Below, piece after piece: positions 1 through 9,895 of a DNA stretch of 64,000 nucleotides. The DNA comes from Ornithinibacillus bavariensis (GTDB lineage Bacteria > Bacillota > Bacilli > Bacillales > Amphibacillaceae). Each line of letters starts with the position of its first letter. Positions within the stretch are counted from its first letter, which is position 1. The position numbers and the translations under genes are program-made. The notes beneath the pieces are model-generated. The model was not told the origin of the DNA, ran no database searches, and saw only the letters and a program-made list of their open reading frames with translations. The stretch covers positions 372,001 to 436,000 of the forward strand of contig NZ_BORP01000002.1 of NCBI RefSeq assembly GCF_018333235.1, written 5' to 3'.

Positions 1-2
1 GT

Positions 3-2318
3 GCAAATGGTGATGAAGCAAATGGAGGGATTGTTGGTATCGCTCCAGAAGCACAAATCTTAAACTTAAAAGTATTTGGTAATGATCCAGAAATGCAATA
101 TACGTATGGTGATATTTATATTGCTGCAATTGATGATGCGGTGAAGCTAGGTGCTGACGTATTAAATATGAGTCTTGGTGCATCAGCTGGATTCGTATCA
201 CAGGATGATCCAGAACAACAAGCAGTTACTCGTGCAGTTGAGAATGGTATTATGATGTCTATTTCTTCCGGTAACGCTAATATGTTCGGGGATGGATTCT
301 TCTATCCATATGCATCGAACCCTGACTATGGTGTAAATGGTTCACCGGGAGTTGCATACGATTCCCTTCAAGTAGCATCCTTTGAGAATACATTTATGTC
401 CATTGATAAACTTGAGTATTCAATTAATGGTGGCGAGAATGTTGCAGCCGGCTATATGTCAGCAGGCAGTGTTGCGCCAACAGTAGGGGCAACTGTTGAA
501 TTAGTAGATGCTGGCCTTGGTAAACCAGAAGATTTTGAAGGAAAAGATGTAGAAGGAAAGTTCGCGTTAATCCAGCGTGGAGAGATAGACTTCGTAACGA
601 AAGCACTAAACGCACAAAGCGCTGGTGCAGCAGGTGCAATTGTTTATAACAATACAGATGGTATGGTAAACATGGCATCAGATCCTGCAATTGTAATCCC
701 GCAGCTATTTTTAGCAAAAGCGGATGGAGATGCTTTAGTGGCTGCATTACGTAATAGTCAAACAGCTACCATCACATTCTCTGGCGATAAAACAGCAGTT
801 CCAAACGCAGAGGCTGGAAAAATGAGTTCCTTCTCATCATGGGGATTAACACCGAATCTTGATTTCAAACCAGAAATTACAGCTCCTGGTGGACAAATTT
901 ATTCGACCTTAAATAATGGTGAATATGGTGTGAAAAGCGGTACATCTATGGCAGCACCACATGTATCTGGTGGTAGTGCACTAATCCTACAGCGTGTGGA
1001 TGAGGCATTTAATCTAGTTGGACGTGACCGTATCGCATTAGCTAAAAAACTATTAATGAATACATCAGTTCCAGTTGAGCTTGAGGGAGTGCCTGTGTCA
1101 CCACGTCGTCAAGGTGCAGGCTTAATGCAGCTTCATGCCGCATTATCTACTCCTGTTATCGTGACGGAATCAACTACAAATGAACCAAAGGTTGCCTTAA
1201 AAGAGGTTTCTGAAAATGTTGTTACCTTTACATTAACAGCGACAAACCTATCTGATGAGGCAGTGGCATATGAAGTAAGTGCAAATGCAATGTCCGATAT
1301 CCCAGTAAATGCTGGTGGTTTTTATGTAAATCTACCAAATGATTATGGTTCCCTAGATCTTGAGGGGGTTGCTACGGTTAATGGTGAAGCTGTTAGCATG
1401 ATCAACGTTCCAGCAAATGGCACTGTATCATTTAATGTTACCTTAGATGTAAGCGGATGGGATTCAGCCTTAAAGAATTATTATGAAAATGGCTATTGGT
1501 TAGATGGATTCGTAACACTAAAAGATCCAACAGACAATCACCCAACCTTAACCGTTCCGTATGCAGGCTTTAAGGGAGAATGGGATGCTGCACCAATCTT
1601 TGACTTACCAATGTGGGACGCGATGTCTTACTATGGTATGACTGGTGTTGTCACGTCACTAGGTGATGGAGATTATGGTTTTATTGGAGAAAATCCTTCT
1701 GAACTTGTATTCTCGCCAAATGGTGATGGAGTCCTTGATGACGCGGGGCTTATCCTATCCTTCATGAGGAATGCAAAGGAAGTATCATTTAATGTGTTAG
1801 ATGCACATGGTAGACTAGTAGATACTATTTATATAGAATCCTATATTCGGAAAGATTATTATGATGGCGGTAATGGTAGCTACTATAAGCTTTCCTCTGA
1901 CTGGATGTGGGATGGAAAGATTAATGGTAAGAAGGCAGCAGATGGCCAATATTACTTACAAGCTGTTGGTATAATTGACTATGAAGGTGCCGAAGCACAG
2001 TCTATTGAAATCCCGTTATTATTAGATACAACTGCTCCGAAAATTGATGCCGACATAAATCGCGGAAAACGTAAGCTAACTGTATCAGTTGATGATGGTA
2101 AAGGAAGCGGAGTTGCAGCATGGCAAGTACTAGTTGATGGAAAGGATGTAACGGGTATACTAACCGATGTAAGTGAGTACGAGCTTACTAACATCCACCC
2201 AAGTCAAGTAGTAACCGTATATGTAGAAGACTTTGCGGGCAACTATTCTGCAAAAAATGTAATGGGACCTCAAGGCAAAGCGAATGGGAAGTATAAGAAT
2301 CTATTGAAAGCAAATTAA
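3..2318 (+). CDS. S8 subtilisin-like serine protease, C-terminal part (5' truncated by window edge)
   Basis: Secreted subtilase of the large multidomain type (Vpr/lactocepin-like). The frame is open from base 3, so the N-terminus with the catalytic Asp and His lies outside the window. Visible in order: the end of the first catalytic segment (GIAPEAQILNLKVFG), the oxyanion-hole Asn in SSGN (about base 290), an inserted protease-associated (PA) domain (about bases 430-780), and the catalytic Ser in SGTSMAAPHVSGG (Ser codon 945-947). Then come an Fn3-like region and a C-terminal FlgD-type Ig-like module (SPNGDGVLDD, about 1710-2040) with a final beta-rich tail. No LPXTG or other wall anchor is seen at the C-terminus, so release into the medium or non-covalent attachment is likely. 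The class is clear; substrate and exact orthology are not. Confidence 0.93.
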   Translation, partial: ANGDEANGGIVGIAPEAQILNLKVFGNDPEMQYTYGDIYIAAIDDAVKLGADVLNMSLGASAGFVSQDDPEQQAVTRAVENGIMMSISSGNANMFGDGFFYPYASNPDYGVNGSPGVAYDSLQVASFENTFMSIDKLEYSINGGENVAAGYMSAGSVAPTVGATVELVDAGLGKPEDFEGKDVEGKFALIQRGEIDFVTKALNAQSAGAAGAIVYNNTDGMVNMASDPAIVIPQLFLAKADGDALVAALRNSQTATITFSGDKTAVPNAEAGKMSSFSSWGLTPNLDFKPEITAPGGQIYSTLNNGEYGVKSGTSMAAPHVSGGSALILQRVDEAFNLVGRDRIALAKKLLMNTSVPVELEGVPVSPRRQGAGLMQLHAALSTPVIVTESTTNEPKVALKEVSENVVTFTLTATNLSDEAVAYEVSANAMSDIPVNAGGFYVNLPNDYGSLDLEGVATVNGEAVSMINVPANGTVSFNVTLDVSGWDSALKNYYENGYWLDGFVTLKDPTDNHPTLTVPYAGFKGEWDAAPIFDLPMWDAMSYYGMTGVVTSLGDGDYGFIGENPSELVFSPNGDGVLDDAGLILSFMRNAKEVSFNVLDAHGRLVDTIYIESYIRKDYYDGGNGSYYKLSSDWMWDGKINGKKAADGQYYLQAVGIIDYEGAEAQSIEIPLLLDTTAPKIDADINRGKRKLTVSVDDGKGSGVAAWQVLVDGKDVTGILTDVSEYELTNIHPSQVVTVYVEDFAGNYSAKNVMGPQGKANGKYKNLLKAN

Positions 2319-2330
2319 TTAGTGAAAAAT

Positions 2331-2421
2331 AATCCCCTATCGGGTTGGTACTGTCTACAAAAATCAGAGTAAAGGATCTGACTTTTGTGGGTCATCATCT
2401 TGGTAGGGGATCGTTTTTTTT
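2331..2421 (+). terminator. Rho-independent terminator with nested hairpin
   Basis: The outer stem pairs ATCCCCTA (from 2332) with TAGGGGAT (to about 2411). An inner stem pairs CAAAAATCAG with CTGACTTTTGTG. A run of eight T (2414-2421) follows. It lies 13 bases after the protease stop codon. Confidence 0.85.
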
Positions 2422-2793
2422 GTGTGAAATAGTAGAAAAGGATTCTCTTATAAATGGAAAATTTTGTGGTTTCTATACTAAAAAATAACAATAAATAAAT
2501 ACCAATTATTTCCTATTGCTCCAATTTAGTTAGAAGCGTAATATTAATAATTGAAAAAAGTTAATATTACTTTTTTGGTGAATATACAAATTTTCATGGA
2601 GTAAGTTCAGCTTTTCCAATCTTCTAACTCAAGATTTAGACTGCTCTATGCGGATAAACACCATGAATTTTTGCAATATTAATACATAACAGATAGGGGC
2701 AAAAGATAAAGAGATAGTCATGCCATGCTTTTACATCGACCCAAATAATGTAAGGAAGGTTTACCCATAAAGAAAATTTAAGAAGGTGCCAAC
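2422..2793. other. Intergenic region without a gene
   Basis: AT-rich and without a plausible ORF or a convincing sigma-A promoter. I looked for a sigma-D (motility) promoter before the chemoreceptor (TAAA, then GCCGATAT) and found only a weak resemblance around 2707-2748, which I do not call. Confidence 0.5.
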
Positions 2794-4554
2794 ATGAAAA
2801 TCAACAGAATGTTTAGGTTTAATTCCATTAAAAAGAAACTGATTACTATTTCTGTTATGTTATTAATCATTCCAATGGTCATTATAGGCTACGTTAGCTA
2901 TGAGAAGAGCTCTAGAAGTTTAGATGATTTGGGTAAAACAAATTTGAAAAATAGTGTAGAACATACACTTGCAATGATTCATTCCTATCAAGATGAAGTG
3001 AAAAGTGGAACAATCTCTTTACAACAGGCACAAGAAAAAGTAAAAGTGGCTATTTTAGGAGAGAAGGATGAGAAGGGAAAACGACCAATTAATAAAGAGC
3101 TTGACCTAGGTGAAAACGGTTATATGTTCATCCTAGATAAGGAAGGGATTGAGGTTGCCCATCCTTCTATTGAAGGAGAAAATATTTGGGATAACGAGGA
3201 TTCTAATGGCTATAAATATGCACAAGCCATCATCAATAAAGCGAAGGATGGTGGAGGATTTGTATATTACGAGTACCCGCTTGTAGATAATGCTGACCAA
3301 CTGGAACAAAAGGTTGTATATACGGAGACGGATCCAGACTGGGGATGGGTCGTAAGTGCTAGCACGTATATGATGGATTTCAATAAGCCTGCTAAAAATA
3401 TTTTGACCATCATCGTAGTAATTACGGGACTTGCATTACTAATAGGTATTACCTTGATATGGCTCTTTGCTAAGAAGATGTCAACACCTATTGAGAAGGT
3501 AACACAACATATGGAGCTTTTAGCACAGGGGGATTTATCCAATAATCCAGTTCGGGTACAATCTCAGGATGAGACAGGCAAGCTTGCAGATGCGCTGAAT
3601 CGTATGCAAAGTAACCTGCAGGAAGTCATCAAGCATGTATTGGAGACATCCGAATTATTAACAGGTCAAAGTGAAGAACTTAGCCAGTCTGCCAATGAGG
3701 TTAGAACTGGATCGGAGCAAGTAGCTACCACAATGCAGGAATTGGCAACAGGAACGGAAACACAGGCAAACAGTGCAAGTGATCTTGCCTCAATCATGAA
3801 TACATTTACTTCTAAAGTACAAATAGCAAGTAATAATGGTAATCAAATAAGTGATAATTCCAATGAGGTTCTTGTCATGACAAATGATGGCACAAAACTG
3901 ATGGAAAACTCAACAAAACAAATGAAAAAAATTGATCAGATGGTCCAGACCGCCGTTGAAAAGGTACAAGGATTAAATAAACAGTCACAACAAATCTCAG
4001 AACTAGTTACTGTAATTAAGGAAGTTGCAGATCAAACCAATCTACTTGCTTTAAACGCAGCAATCGAAGCAGCAAGGGCGGGAGAACAGGGAAAGGGATT
4101 TGCAGTTGTGGCTGACGAAGTAAGAAAGCTAGCTGAACAAGTTTCTACATCCGTTTCGGATATTACACAGATTGTTAAGGGTATCCAACAGGAAGCAGGT
4201 ATAGTTGCAGAATCACTTGAGGAAGGCTATAGAGAAGTAGAAAAAGGCACTAGCCAAATTGAAACAACAGGACAAACATTCCATAAAATTAGTCAAGCTG
4301 TAACAGAAATGGTGCAGAACGTTACCACCATCACAGAGAATCTAGCGGAATTAGCTACAAACAGTCAAACTATGAATACATCGGTAGAAGAGATTGCCTC
4401 TGTATCAGAAGAATCTGCTGCCGGTGTCGAACAAACATCAGCATCTGCACAACAAACAAGCAGTATTATGGAAGAGGTTGCAAAGAACTCAGACAGTTTA
4501 GCAAAATTGGCTGAAGATCTAAATGAGCTAGTCAAGCGATTTAAACTTAATTAG
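2794..4554 (+). CDS. Methyl-accepting chemotaxis protein with single Cache sensor domain
   Basis: Membrane chemoreceptor of 586 aa. Order: cytoplasmic N-tail, TM1 (about residues 15-40), extracellular sCache-type domain (about 45-200; ligand-site-like segments [10 protein letters not shown] and [13 protein letters not shown]), TM2 (about 203-226), HAMP (about 227-280), then a long coiled-coil signalling domain. The CheA/CheW hairpin tip reads [40 protein letters not shown], quoted here by its ends only. Closely related to the receptor at 46112-47866 (same RPIN.DLGENGY.FILD sensor signature), so the two are paralogues. It stands alone; the ligand is unknown. Confidence 0.95.
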   Translation: MKINRMFRFNSIKKKLITISVMLLIIPMVIIGYVSYEKSSRSLDDLGKTNLKNSVEHTLAMIHSYQDEVKSGTISLQQAQEKVKVAILGEKDEKGKRPINKELDLGENGYMFILDKEGIEVAHPSIEGENIWDNEDSNGYKYAQAIINKAKDGGGFVYYEYPLVDNADQLEQKVVYTETDPDWGWVVSASTYMMDFNKPAKNILTIIVVITGLALLIGITLIWLFAKKMSTPIEKVTQHMELLAQGDLSNNPVRVQSQDETGKLADALNRMQSNLQEVIKHVLETSELLTGQSEELSQSANEVRTGSEQVATTMQELATGTETQANSASDLASIMNTFTSKVQIASNNGNQISDNSNEVLVMTNDGTKLMENSTKQMKKIDQMVQTAVEKVQGLNKQSQQISELVTVIKEVADQTNLLALNAAIEAARAGEQGKGFAVVADEVRKLAEQVSTSVSDITQIVKGIQQEAGIVAESLEEGYREVEKGTSQIETTGQTFHKISQAVTEMVQNVTTITENLAELATNSQTMNTSVEEIASVSEESAAGVEQTSASAQQTSSIMEEVAKNSDSLAKLAEDLNELVKRFKLN

Positions 4555-4598
4555 AAGGAGGAGCAATATTTCTAATAGAGATATGCCGGACTATCACA

Positions 4599-4640
4599 AG
4601 AAAAACCCGTGGAACTCAACCGTTTCTGCGGTTTTTTTGT
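4599..4640 (+). terminator. Probable terminator of the chemoreceptor gene
   Basis: Imperfect hairpin: AAAAACC pairs with GGTTTTTT, with a further stem GGAAC/GTTTC above a small internal loop, ending in a T run. It is about 45 bases after the stop codon. Confidence 0.55.
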
Positions 4641-4692
4641 GCTAGTGATAAAGCTAAACAAAGTAATAAAAGTGCTATTGTATGTCATACGT

Positions 4693-4896
4693 GATGAAAC
4701 TCGGTAAGTAAAGTCCGTATTGGAACCGGAAAATGTACTCAGCGATGAAACTCGGTAGGCAAAGCTCATATTGGCACCCGAAAATGCTCTAAACGATGAA
4801 ATTCGGTAAGTAAAGTCCGTATTGACTCCTGAAAATGTTCTAAGAGATGAAAATAAGTAGATAAAAACCTGTATTGCATTCCAAATTTACTTTCGA
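4693..4896. repeat. 51-bp tandem repeat, three good copies plus degenerate flanks
   Basis: Copies begin at 4693, 4744 and 4795, each 51 bp and starting GATGAAA[C/T]TCGGTA. A degenerate copy begins at 4846 and perhaps another at 4647. Within each unit GTCCGTATTG and GAAAATG recur at fixed offsets. Since 51 is a multiple of 3, the minus strand reads as a 17-residue repeat containing YRVSS. No ribosome binding site or credible gene frames it, so I treat it as an intergenic minisatellite-like repeat. Confidence 0.85.
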
Positions 4897-5267
4897 CGTG
4901 GAAGCTTGGGAGTCAACTATTTTTTTCCATTTATAAATCAGATAAACTAGTTTTGTTCAAAAAGTTCGATACTTTCTTATGTCTTTTCTACAACAGGTAC
5001 TGGTACTAGCTTATATTGAGGAGTTGCAAAAAAGTTAGCAAGTTCCATTCCTATTAAATGACTATTTTATTATTCAATTACATCAGTTAGGATTTTCATT
5101 AGAAACTTTAAATTGGAAGTACTTTTGGAACATCATCTGCTCTATGAGCTGTTTAGAGATAAACAACGTATTACCGCTTAAGCATGTGACAAAACGATTC
5201 TTTACTTTTCGGGCAAGAGTGTAAAAAAATAAAGAGAATACTAACAACAAGGTAAATAGGAAATCAC
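4897..5267. other. Gene-free region, possibly decayed coding DNA
   Basis: No intact ORF. A plus-strand stretch at about 5110-5180 reads like coding sequence (EVLLEHHLLYELFRDKQRIT) interrupted by stops, which suggests a decayed gene. I cannot identify it. Confidence 0.3.
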
Positions 5268-5666
5268 TTAAACATGCTTTGAATCGTTTAAATCTGTTTT
5301 AATTTTTGTCGTCGATATCCCAGTTGTTCTTGGTAAATAAATAACCTCACAATAATCCTTAAGAAAGTCAAATTTTCCTCTCCAGTCGTCTCCCATTACA
5401 AATATATCGACATTGTGTTCTTTAACGTCCTCCACCTTTTGTTCCCAATTGTTTTCTGGTATAACCATATCCACATAGCGGACAGCTTCTATAATTGCTT
5501 TACGCTGTTCATAGGAATAGTAGGCCTCTTTCCCTTTAATGTCATTAAATTCATCGGTGGAGATGGCGACAATTAAATAATCACCTAGCTCCTTGGCTCG
5601 ACGCAATATGTTAATATGACCTGTATGCAATAAATCAAACGTTCCATACGTAATCACCTTTTTCAT
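5268..5666 (-). CDS. tagD: Glycerol-3-phosphate cytidylyltransferase
   Basis: Makes CDP-glycerol from CTP and sn-glycerol 3-phosphate, the donor for poly(glycerol phosphate) wall teichoic acid and linkage units. The 132-aa length equals the TagD/TarD family norm. Visible motifs are the nucleotidyltransferase HxGH (YGTFDLLHTGHINIL, residues about 6-20), RSTGIST-like RTTGISTTKI near the C-terminus (about 113-122), and MGDDWRGKFD in the middle. The start is supported by a GGAGG box upstream on the minus strand. It lies divergent from the glycosyltransferase operon that begins at 6085, consistent with supplying precursor for a wall polymer made by that locus. Confidence 0.95.
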   Translation of the reverse strand: MKKVITYGTFDLLHTGHINILRRAKELGDYLIVAISTDEFNDIKGKEAYYSYEQRKAIIEAVRYVDMVIPENNWEQKVEDVKEHNVDIFVMGDDWRGKFDFLKDYCEVIYLPRTTGISTTKIKTDLNDSKHV

Positions 5667-6084
5667 AGTAGACCTCCATAATATTTCCCTTATTTTTAAC
5701 TTAGGAAAGTAAATTAACAGGTACTTAAATTAAATAGTACGGTACAAACAAAACTGATGTGAAGTATCATCTTATATTGACTAAACTTTATAAGTGAACA
5801 ATTATTACAACTATATTTGGAGTTAATAAAAATGTAGATTATTCTATAGTTTAGTTATGTCCGTTTGAAAAAATGTCAATTTCATCTAAGTGTAACACGG
5901 AAAAGCGAAGAAAAGGATTAATTGTAAAATAACCTTTTGTATTTTGAGAGATAAACCGTATTAAGCTATACTCCGTGTTTATTCTTTAATCTAATTGTAA
6001 TGTGTTGTATATTAAAATTAAATATTCTAGAATTAAGATTTGTGATAAAATGTGATACAGACTTCATATCTAGGGGACTATAAA
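5667..6084. other. Divergent intergenic region between tagD and the polysaccharide operon
   Basis: About 420 bases of AT-rich DNA carrying control signals for two divergent transcripts. One good plus-strand promoter is called separately. I see no convincing minus-strand promoter for tagD and no small gene. Confidence 0.5.
6005..6033 (+). promoter_or_regulatory. Sigma-A promoter of the polysaccharide operon
   Basis: -35 TTGTAT (6005-6010), 17-bp spacer, -10 TAGAAT (6028-6033). Transcription would start near 6040, ahead of the ATG at 6085. Confidence 0.5.
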
Positions 6085-7287
6085 ATGACGAAGAAAGTAT
6101 TAATTATGACACAGAATTTTTATCCTGTGATTGGTAGCGCCGGTAATAGGATGAAAAATATATTTCAACTATTAAATAAAAATAATATTGAAACAAGAGT
6201 CTTAACCATAGAACCCTCGTATCCAAATAAAAACCTATATAAAAACAAGGAATTTTGGGATGATGAGGAACTAAATAATGAGACTAAAAACATTATTCGT
6301 GTACCTATTAAAAATAAAAAGTTCTCGAGTAGTATATTTAGTAGACTCTTTTTTTATTTGGAAATTATGGTTAGATTTATTGTAACTCTTTGGAAAATAA
6401 GAAAGGAAAAGTTTGATTATATATTAGTAAGCACACCGCCAATTTTTATTGTATTTTCTGCTTTTATAGGAAAGTTTTTGACAAAATCTAAAGTCATCCT
6501 TGAGGTACGAGACTTGTGGCCAGATAGTTTATTAGGGGTTAAAGCCTTTGACTCTCGATTAACAATTCGCTTCTTTCGTTATTTGGAAAGACGAATGTAT
6601 CAGAAAGCAGATGCGATTGTTATAAATAGTAAGGGATTTGAAAAACATATAACTGATAAAATTAGACATGCTGAAAAGCCTATAGTTTATATTCCCAATG
6701 GTCCGAGAGAGAATGAGATAACAAGTAATAGAGAATTCGATCGTGAGTTTAGTGTAGTTTATACAGGAAATATAGGCTTAGCACAAGATATAGACAGGTT
6801 AAAAGCAATAGCTAAATCGCTGCATGAACATAATATTGTTTTTAATGTTATTGGGTATGGCATAAAAGCGGGAGATTTTGCTGATTATCTTGAAAAGAAT
6901 AATTTAATCGGTGTAAGAGTTTATAAACCAACAACTCGTAAGAAGAGCTTAGACCTAATTAGACAAAGTAATATTGCGATAGCTTTCCTTAATGATGAGG
7001 GTGTATTTTCAACAGTGCTTCCTGGAAAAATAATTGATTACATTACCTGTAAAACTCCTGTAGTTGCAGGTGTAAAAGGTACTGCTGCAGAATTAATTAA
7101 CAATAATAAAGTCGGTTTTGCATTTGAATCACGAGATGTTGATAAAATGATTCATAAAATAATAGAGCTAAAGCAGGATAGTAATAAACTAAAAGAGCTA
7201 GCTGAAAACTGTGAAAAGGTCGTAAAGCAAGAATTCCTATGGGAAACTAATATATCCAAACTAATTGGAATCATAGAAAGTAAATGA
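6085..7287 (+). CDS. GT4-family glycosyltransferase (WbuB-like)
   Basis: Retaining nucleotide-sugar glycosyltransferase with GT-B fold, 400 aa. The N-terminal acceptor domain begins KKVLIMTQNFYPVIGSAGNR. A membrane-associated hydrophobic patch lies near residues 95-140, with EVRDLWPDS typical of WbuB/capsule GT4 enzymes. The C-terminal donor domain contains VVYTGNIG and a late acidic region (ELINNNKVGFAFES). I chose ATG 6085 over the upstream GTG at 6052 because AGGGGA sits 7 bases before it. First gene of a run of plus-strand surface-polymer genes. The sugar transferred cannot be told from sequence. Confidence 0.88.
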   Translation: MTKKVLIMTQNFYPVIGSAGNRMKNIFQLLNKNNIETRVLTIEPSYPNKNLYKNKEFWDDEELNNETKNIIRVPIKNKKFSSSIFSRLFFYLEIMVRFIVTLWKIRKEKFDYILVSTPPIFIVFSAFIGKFLTKSKVILEVRDLWPDSLLGVKAFDSRLTIRFFRYLERRMYQKADAIVINSKGFEKHITDKIRHAEKPIVYIPNGPRENEITSNREFDREFSVVYTGNIGLAQDIDRLKAIAKSLHEHNIVFNVIGYGIKAGDFADYLEKNNLIGVRVYKPTTRKKSLDLIRQSNIAIAFLNDEGVFSTVLPGKIIDYITCKTPVVAGVKGTAAELINNNKVGFAFESRDVDKMIHKIIELKQDSNKLKELAENCEKVVKQEFLWETNISKLIGIIESK

Positions 7288-7297
7288 GGGAAAATAA

Positions 7298-8578
7298 ATG
7301 AAACGAGTTGGAATGTTCGTATGGAACCATTTTACGAACGATGCAAGAGTATTAAGAGAATGCACAGCCTTATCTCAAAATGGATACGATGTAGAACTAA
7401 TTTGTATTGATGATCCGAATGATCCTACCATATCACAATATGAGGAAATAAATGAACACTTTCGGGTGTATCGTATGCAACGATACCCAACTACTTTATT
7501 AATGCTTCAGGGGCTATATCGCTTTATAATAGGGAAGAGATGGCCAATTATCCCCTTCTTAGCTATTTGGGGTGTATTGGTATACTTCCTACCATGGATA
7601 ACAATTGGACTTACCCTTTTCGCAGGCTTATTATTGAAAACCAAGGTTCGAGTTATTTGGATTAGAGGCGCACTAATCCTCCGTATGATAATTAAAGGTC
7701 ATCGTGGAAACTATGATATTTATCATTCCAATGATTTAAATACAATGCCACAAGGATATGTCAGTGCAAAATGGCGTTTTAAGAAAAAACCATTAATATA
7801 TGACTCACATGAGGTTCAAACAAGTAGAACGGGATATGATAGCCCTTGGTATAAGCGTTTTGAATTATTCTTTATTAAAAGAATGGATAGTATGATAGTG
7901 GAAAATGATACTAGGGCAAAATATAATGAAGAGCTTTATGGCTTCTATCCTCATGTTTTGCATAATTATCCTTCGCTGGAGATACAACAAACAGACGAAA
8001 AGATTGACTTACATGGTATATTAAATATTCCTGCAGATGAGAAGATTTTGCTATATCAAGGTGGTATTCAGGCTGGTAGAGGTCTAGAGAAGCTTATCGA
8101 AGCCTATCCAATGTTTAAGGAAGGCACACTTGTTTTTATAGGAGATGGAAAAATAAAGGACAGTCTAGTAAAAATGGTAGAAGAAAGAAATTTAGAGGAT
8201 AAGATACGGTTCATTCCTAAAGTTCCTGTTAGAGATCTACCTAAATATACTAAGAATGCATATCTTGGATTTCAAGTTTTAAATAATATAAACTTTAACC
8301 ATTGGTCTGCGTCATCAAATAAATTATTTGAATATATGATGAATGAAGTTCCAGTGGTGGCATGTAATTTTCCAGAGATTAAGCGAGCTGTGGAGGATGG
8401 GGAAGTGGGAGTAATTGTGGATCCCCATGAACCATCTGATATTGCAAGAGGGGTTAATTATTTGATAGATAATCCTGAAATGCGCGACAAATTTAGTACT
8501 AATTGCAAAAATGCTCGAATGAAGTATAATTGGGAAAGAGAGCAGAACTACTTATTAGAGGTTTACAAAAAATATTAA
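7298..8578 (+). CDS. Glycosyltransferase (GT4/GT-B type) with membrane segment
   Basis: 426 aa. It starts 10 bases after the previous stop with a GAGGG box. Two adjacent hydrophobic stretches (about residues 85-125, IIPFLAIWGVLVYFLPW and following) anchor the acceptor half in the membrane. The donor-binding half shows LLYQGGIQAGRGLEKLI (about 250-265) and the late motif KLFEYMMNEVPVVACNFPEI (about 340-360), typical of GT4. DSHEVQTSRT resembles the acceptor-site histidine region of this family. It probably adds a sugar to a lipid-linked repeat on the inner membrane face. The donor is unknown. Confidence 0.85.
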   Translation: MKRVGMFVWNHFTNDARVLRECTALSQNGYDVELICIDDPNDPTISQYEEINEHFRVYRMQRYPTTLLMLQGLYRFIIGKRWPIIPFLAIWGVLVYFLPWITIGLTLFAGLLLKTKVRVIWIRGALILRMIIKGHRGNYDIYHSNDLNTMPQGYVSAKWRFKKKPLIYDSHEVQTSRTGYDSPWYKRFELFFIKRMDSMIVENDTRAKYNEELYGFYPHVLHNYPSLEIQQTDEKIDLHGILNIPADEKILLYQGGIQAGRGLEKLIEAYPMFKEGTLVFIGDGKIKDSLVKMVEERNLEDKIRFIPKVPVRDLPKYTKNAYLGFQVLNNINFNHWSASSNKLFEYMMNEVPVVACNFPEIKRAVEDGEVGVIVDPHEPSDIARGVNYLIDNPEMRDKFSTNCKNARMKYNWEREQNYLLEVYKKY

Positions 8579-8606
8579 TTTAAACACAAGAAAGAAGGAA
8601 ATTGTA

Positions 8607-9863
8607 ATGAAATTATGTACAGTTGGACTTGGATATATAGGATTACCTACTTCTATAATGTTTGCTAATTATGATGTTGATGTTGTTGGTGTAGATGTTA
8701 AAAAAGAAGCAGTAGATATGTTAAATAGTGGAAAAATCCATATTGAAGAACCTGGACTGCAGGAAGCTTTAGAAAAAGCTATTGAAAAAGGGAAGTTTAG
8801 AGCTTCTATGGAACCAGAAAAAGCGGATGCTTTTATTATTGCTGTTCCTACTCCAAATAAAGAGGATGAATATTTATCTTGTGACTTATCATTCGTGATG
8901 CAAGCTACTGAAAATATAATTCCACATTTAGAAAAAGGGAATGTAGTAATTGTTGAATCAACAATTGCACCGAGAACGATGGATGATTATGTTAAGCCAA
9001 GACTTGAAAAAGCTGGCTTTACAATTGGTGAGGATATCTTTTTAGTACATTGTCCTGAACGTGTTTTACCAGGTCAAATTATGCATGAGCTCATTCATAA
9101 TAATCGAATTGTTGGTGGGATTACACCACAATGTACTGAAAAAGGTGCGGAGGTTTACGCTACCTTTGTTAAAGGTGAATTAATTAAAACAGATGCTAGA
9201 ACTGCTGAAATGTCTAAGCTAATGGAAAACACTTTCCGCGATGTTAATATTGCTTTAGCAAATGAGTTAACAAAAGTATGTAACGAGCTAGGTATTAACG
9301 CGCTTGAAGTTATTGAAATGGCTAATAAGCATCCTCGTGTAAATTTACACACACCTGGTCCTGGGGTCGGTGGTCATTGCTTAGCTGTTGACCCTTACTT
9401 TATAATTGCTAAAGCGCCTGAGCAAGCAAAATTAATTAGCCTATCACGACAAATTAACAAATCAATGCCAGAATATGTTATTGAAAATGTAGAGAAGCTT
9501 TTATCAAAATATAATGGAAAGAAAATTACTGTATTTGGATTAACATATAAGGGTAATGTTGATGATATAAGAGAGAGTCCAGCGATGGATATTTATGAAG
9601 AATTGAATAAAAGACCAGAGTTTGAAGTTGTAGCATATGATCCTCATGTGAAATTAAGCTTTGTTGAACAAGATTTAGAAAAAGCTTTAACAGGCTCTGA
9701 TTTAGTTTTAATATTAAGTGATCATAATGAATTTAAGAATTTAAATAGTGAATATTTTAAGAAGATGAATGTAAAACAAGTCTTTGATACAAAGAACATT
9801 GTTAAAAACCATGTTAATGAATTAATTTATGTGAACTATGGAAATTTATATAAATTTATATAA
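8607..9863 (+). CDS. wecC: UDP-N-acetyl-D-mannosamine dehydrogenase
   Basis: NAD-dependent oxidation of UDP-ManNAc to UDP-ManNAcA, a donor for surface polymers. 418 aa. Rossmann motif GLGYIGLPTSIMFA at residues 7-20. The central part (CPERVLPG, NRIVGG, TAEMSKLMENTFRDVNIALANE) and the catalytic-cysteine motif GPGVGGHCLAVDP match WecC rather than UDP-glucose dehydrogenase. The C-terminal domain (VFGLTYKGNVDDIRESPA) is intact. RBS GAAGGAA precedes the ATG. The partner epimerase MnaA is encoded at 24196-25320 in the same locus and would supply UDP-ManNAc. UDP-GlcNAc/GalNAc dehydrogenase activity is the main alternative. Confidence 0.9.
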   Translation: MKLCTVGLGYIGLPTSIMFANYDVDVVGVDVKKEAVDMLNSGKIHIEEPGLQEALEKAIEKGKFRASMEPEKADAFIIAVPTPNKEDEYLSCDLSFVMQATENIIPHLEKGNVVIVESTIAPRTMDDYVKPRLEKAGFTIGEDIFLVHCPERVLPGQIMHELIHNNRIVGGITPQCTEKGAEVYATFVKGELIKTDARTAEMSKLMENTFRDVNIALANELTKVCNELGINALEVIEMANKHPRVNLHTPGPGVGGHCLAVDPYFIIAKAPEQAKLISLSRQINKSMPEYVIENVEKLLSKYNGKKITVFGLTYKGNVDDIRESPAMDIYEELNKRPEFEVVAYDPHVKLSFVEQDLEKALTGSDLVLILSDHNEFKNLNSEYFKKMNVKQVFDTKNIVKNHVNELIYVNYGNLYKFI

Positions 9864-9895
9864 GAAATTATTTTAACAATAAAGGATGCAAAAGT

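Noticed and set aside
2701-2748. Sigma-D promoter before the first chemoreceptor
   Set aside because: TAAA is present but the GCCGATAT box is not at the right distance.
4572-4769. 65-aa minus-strand ORF with YRVSS repeats
   Set aside because: Arises from the 51-bp tandem repeat and the terminator; no RBS, and the repeat is degenerate at both ends.
4693-4896. Possible CRISPR array
   Set aside because: Units are contiguous 51-bp repeats without unique spacers, and no cas genes are present.
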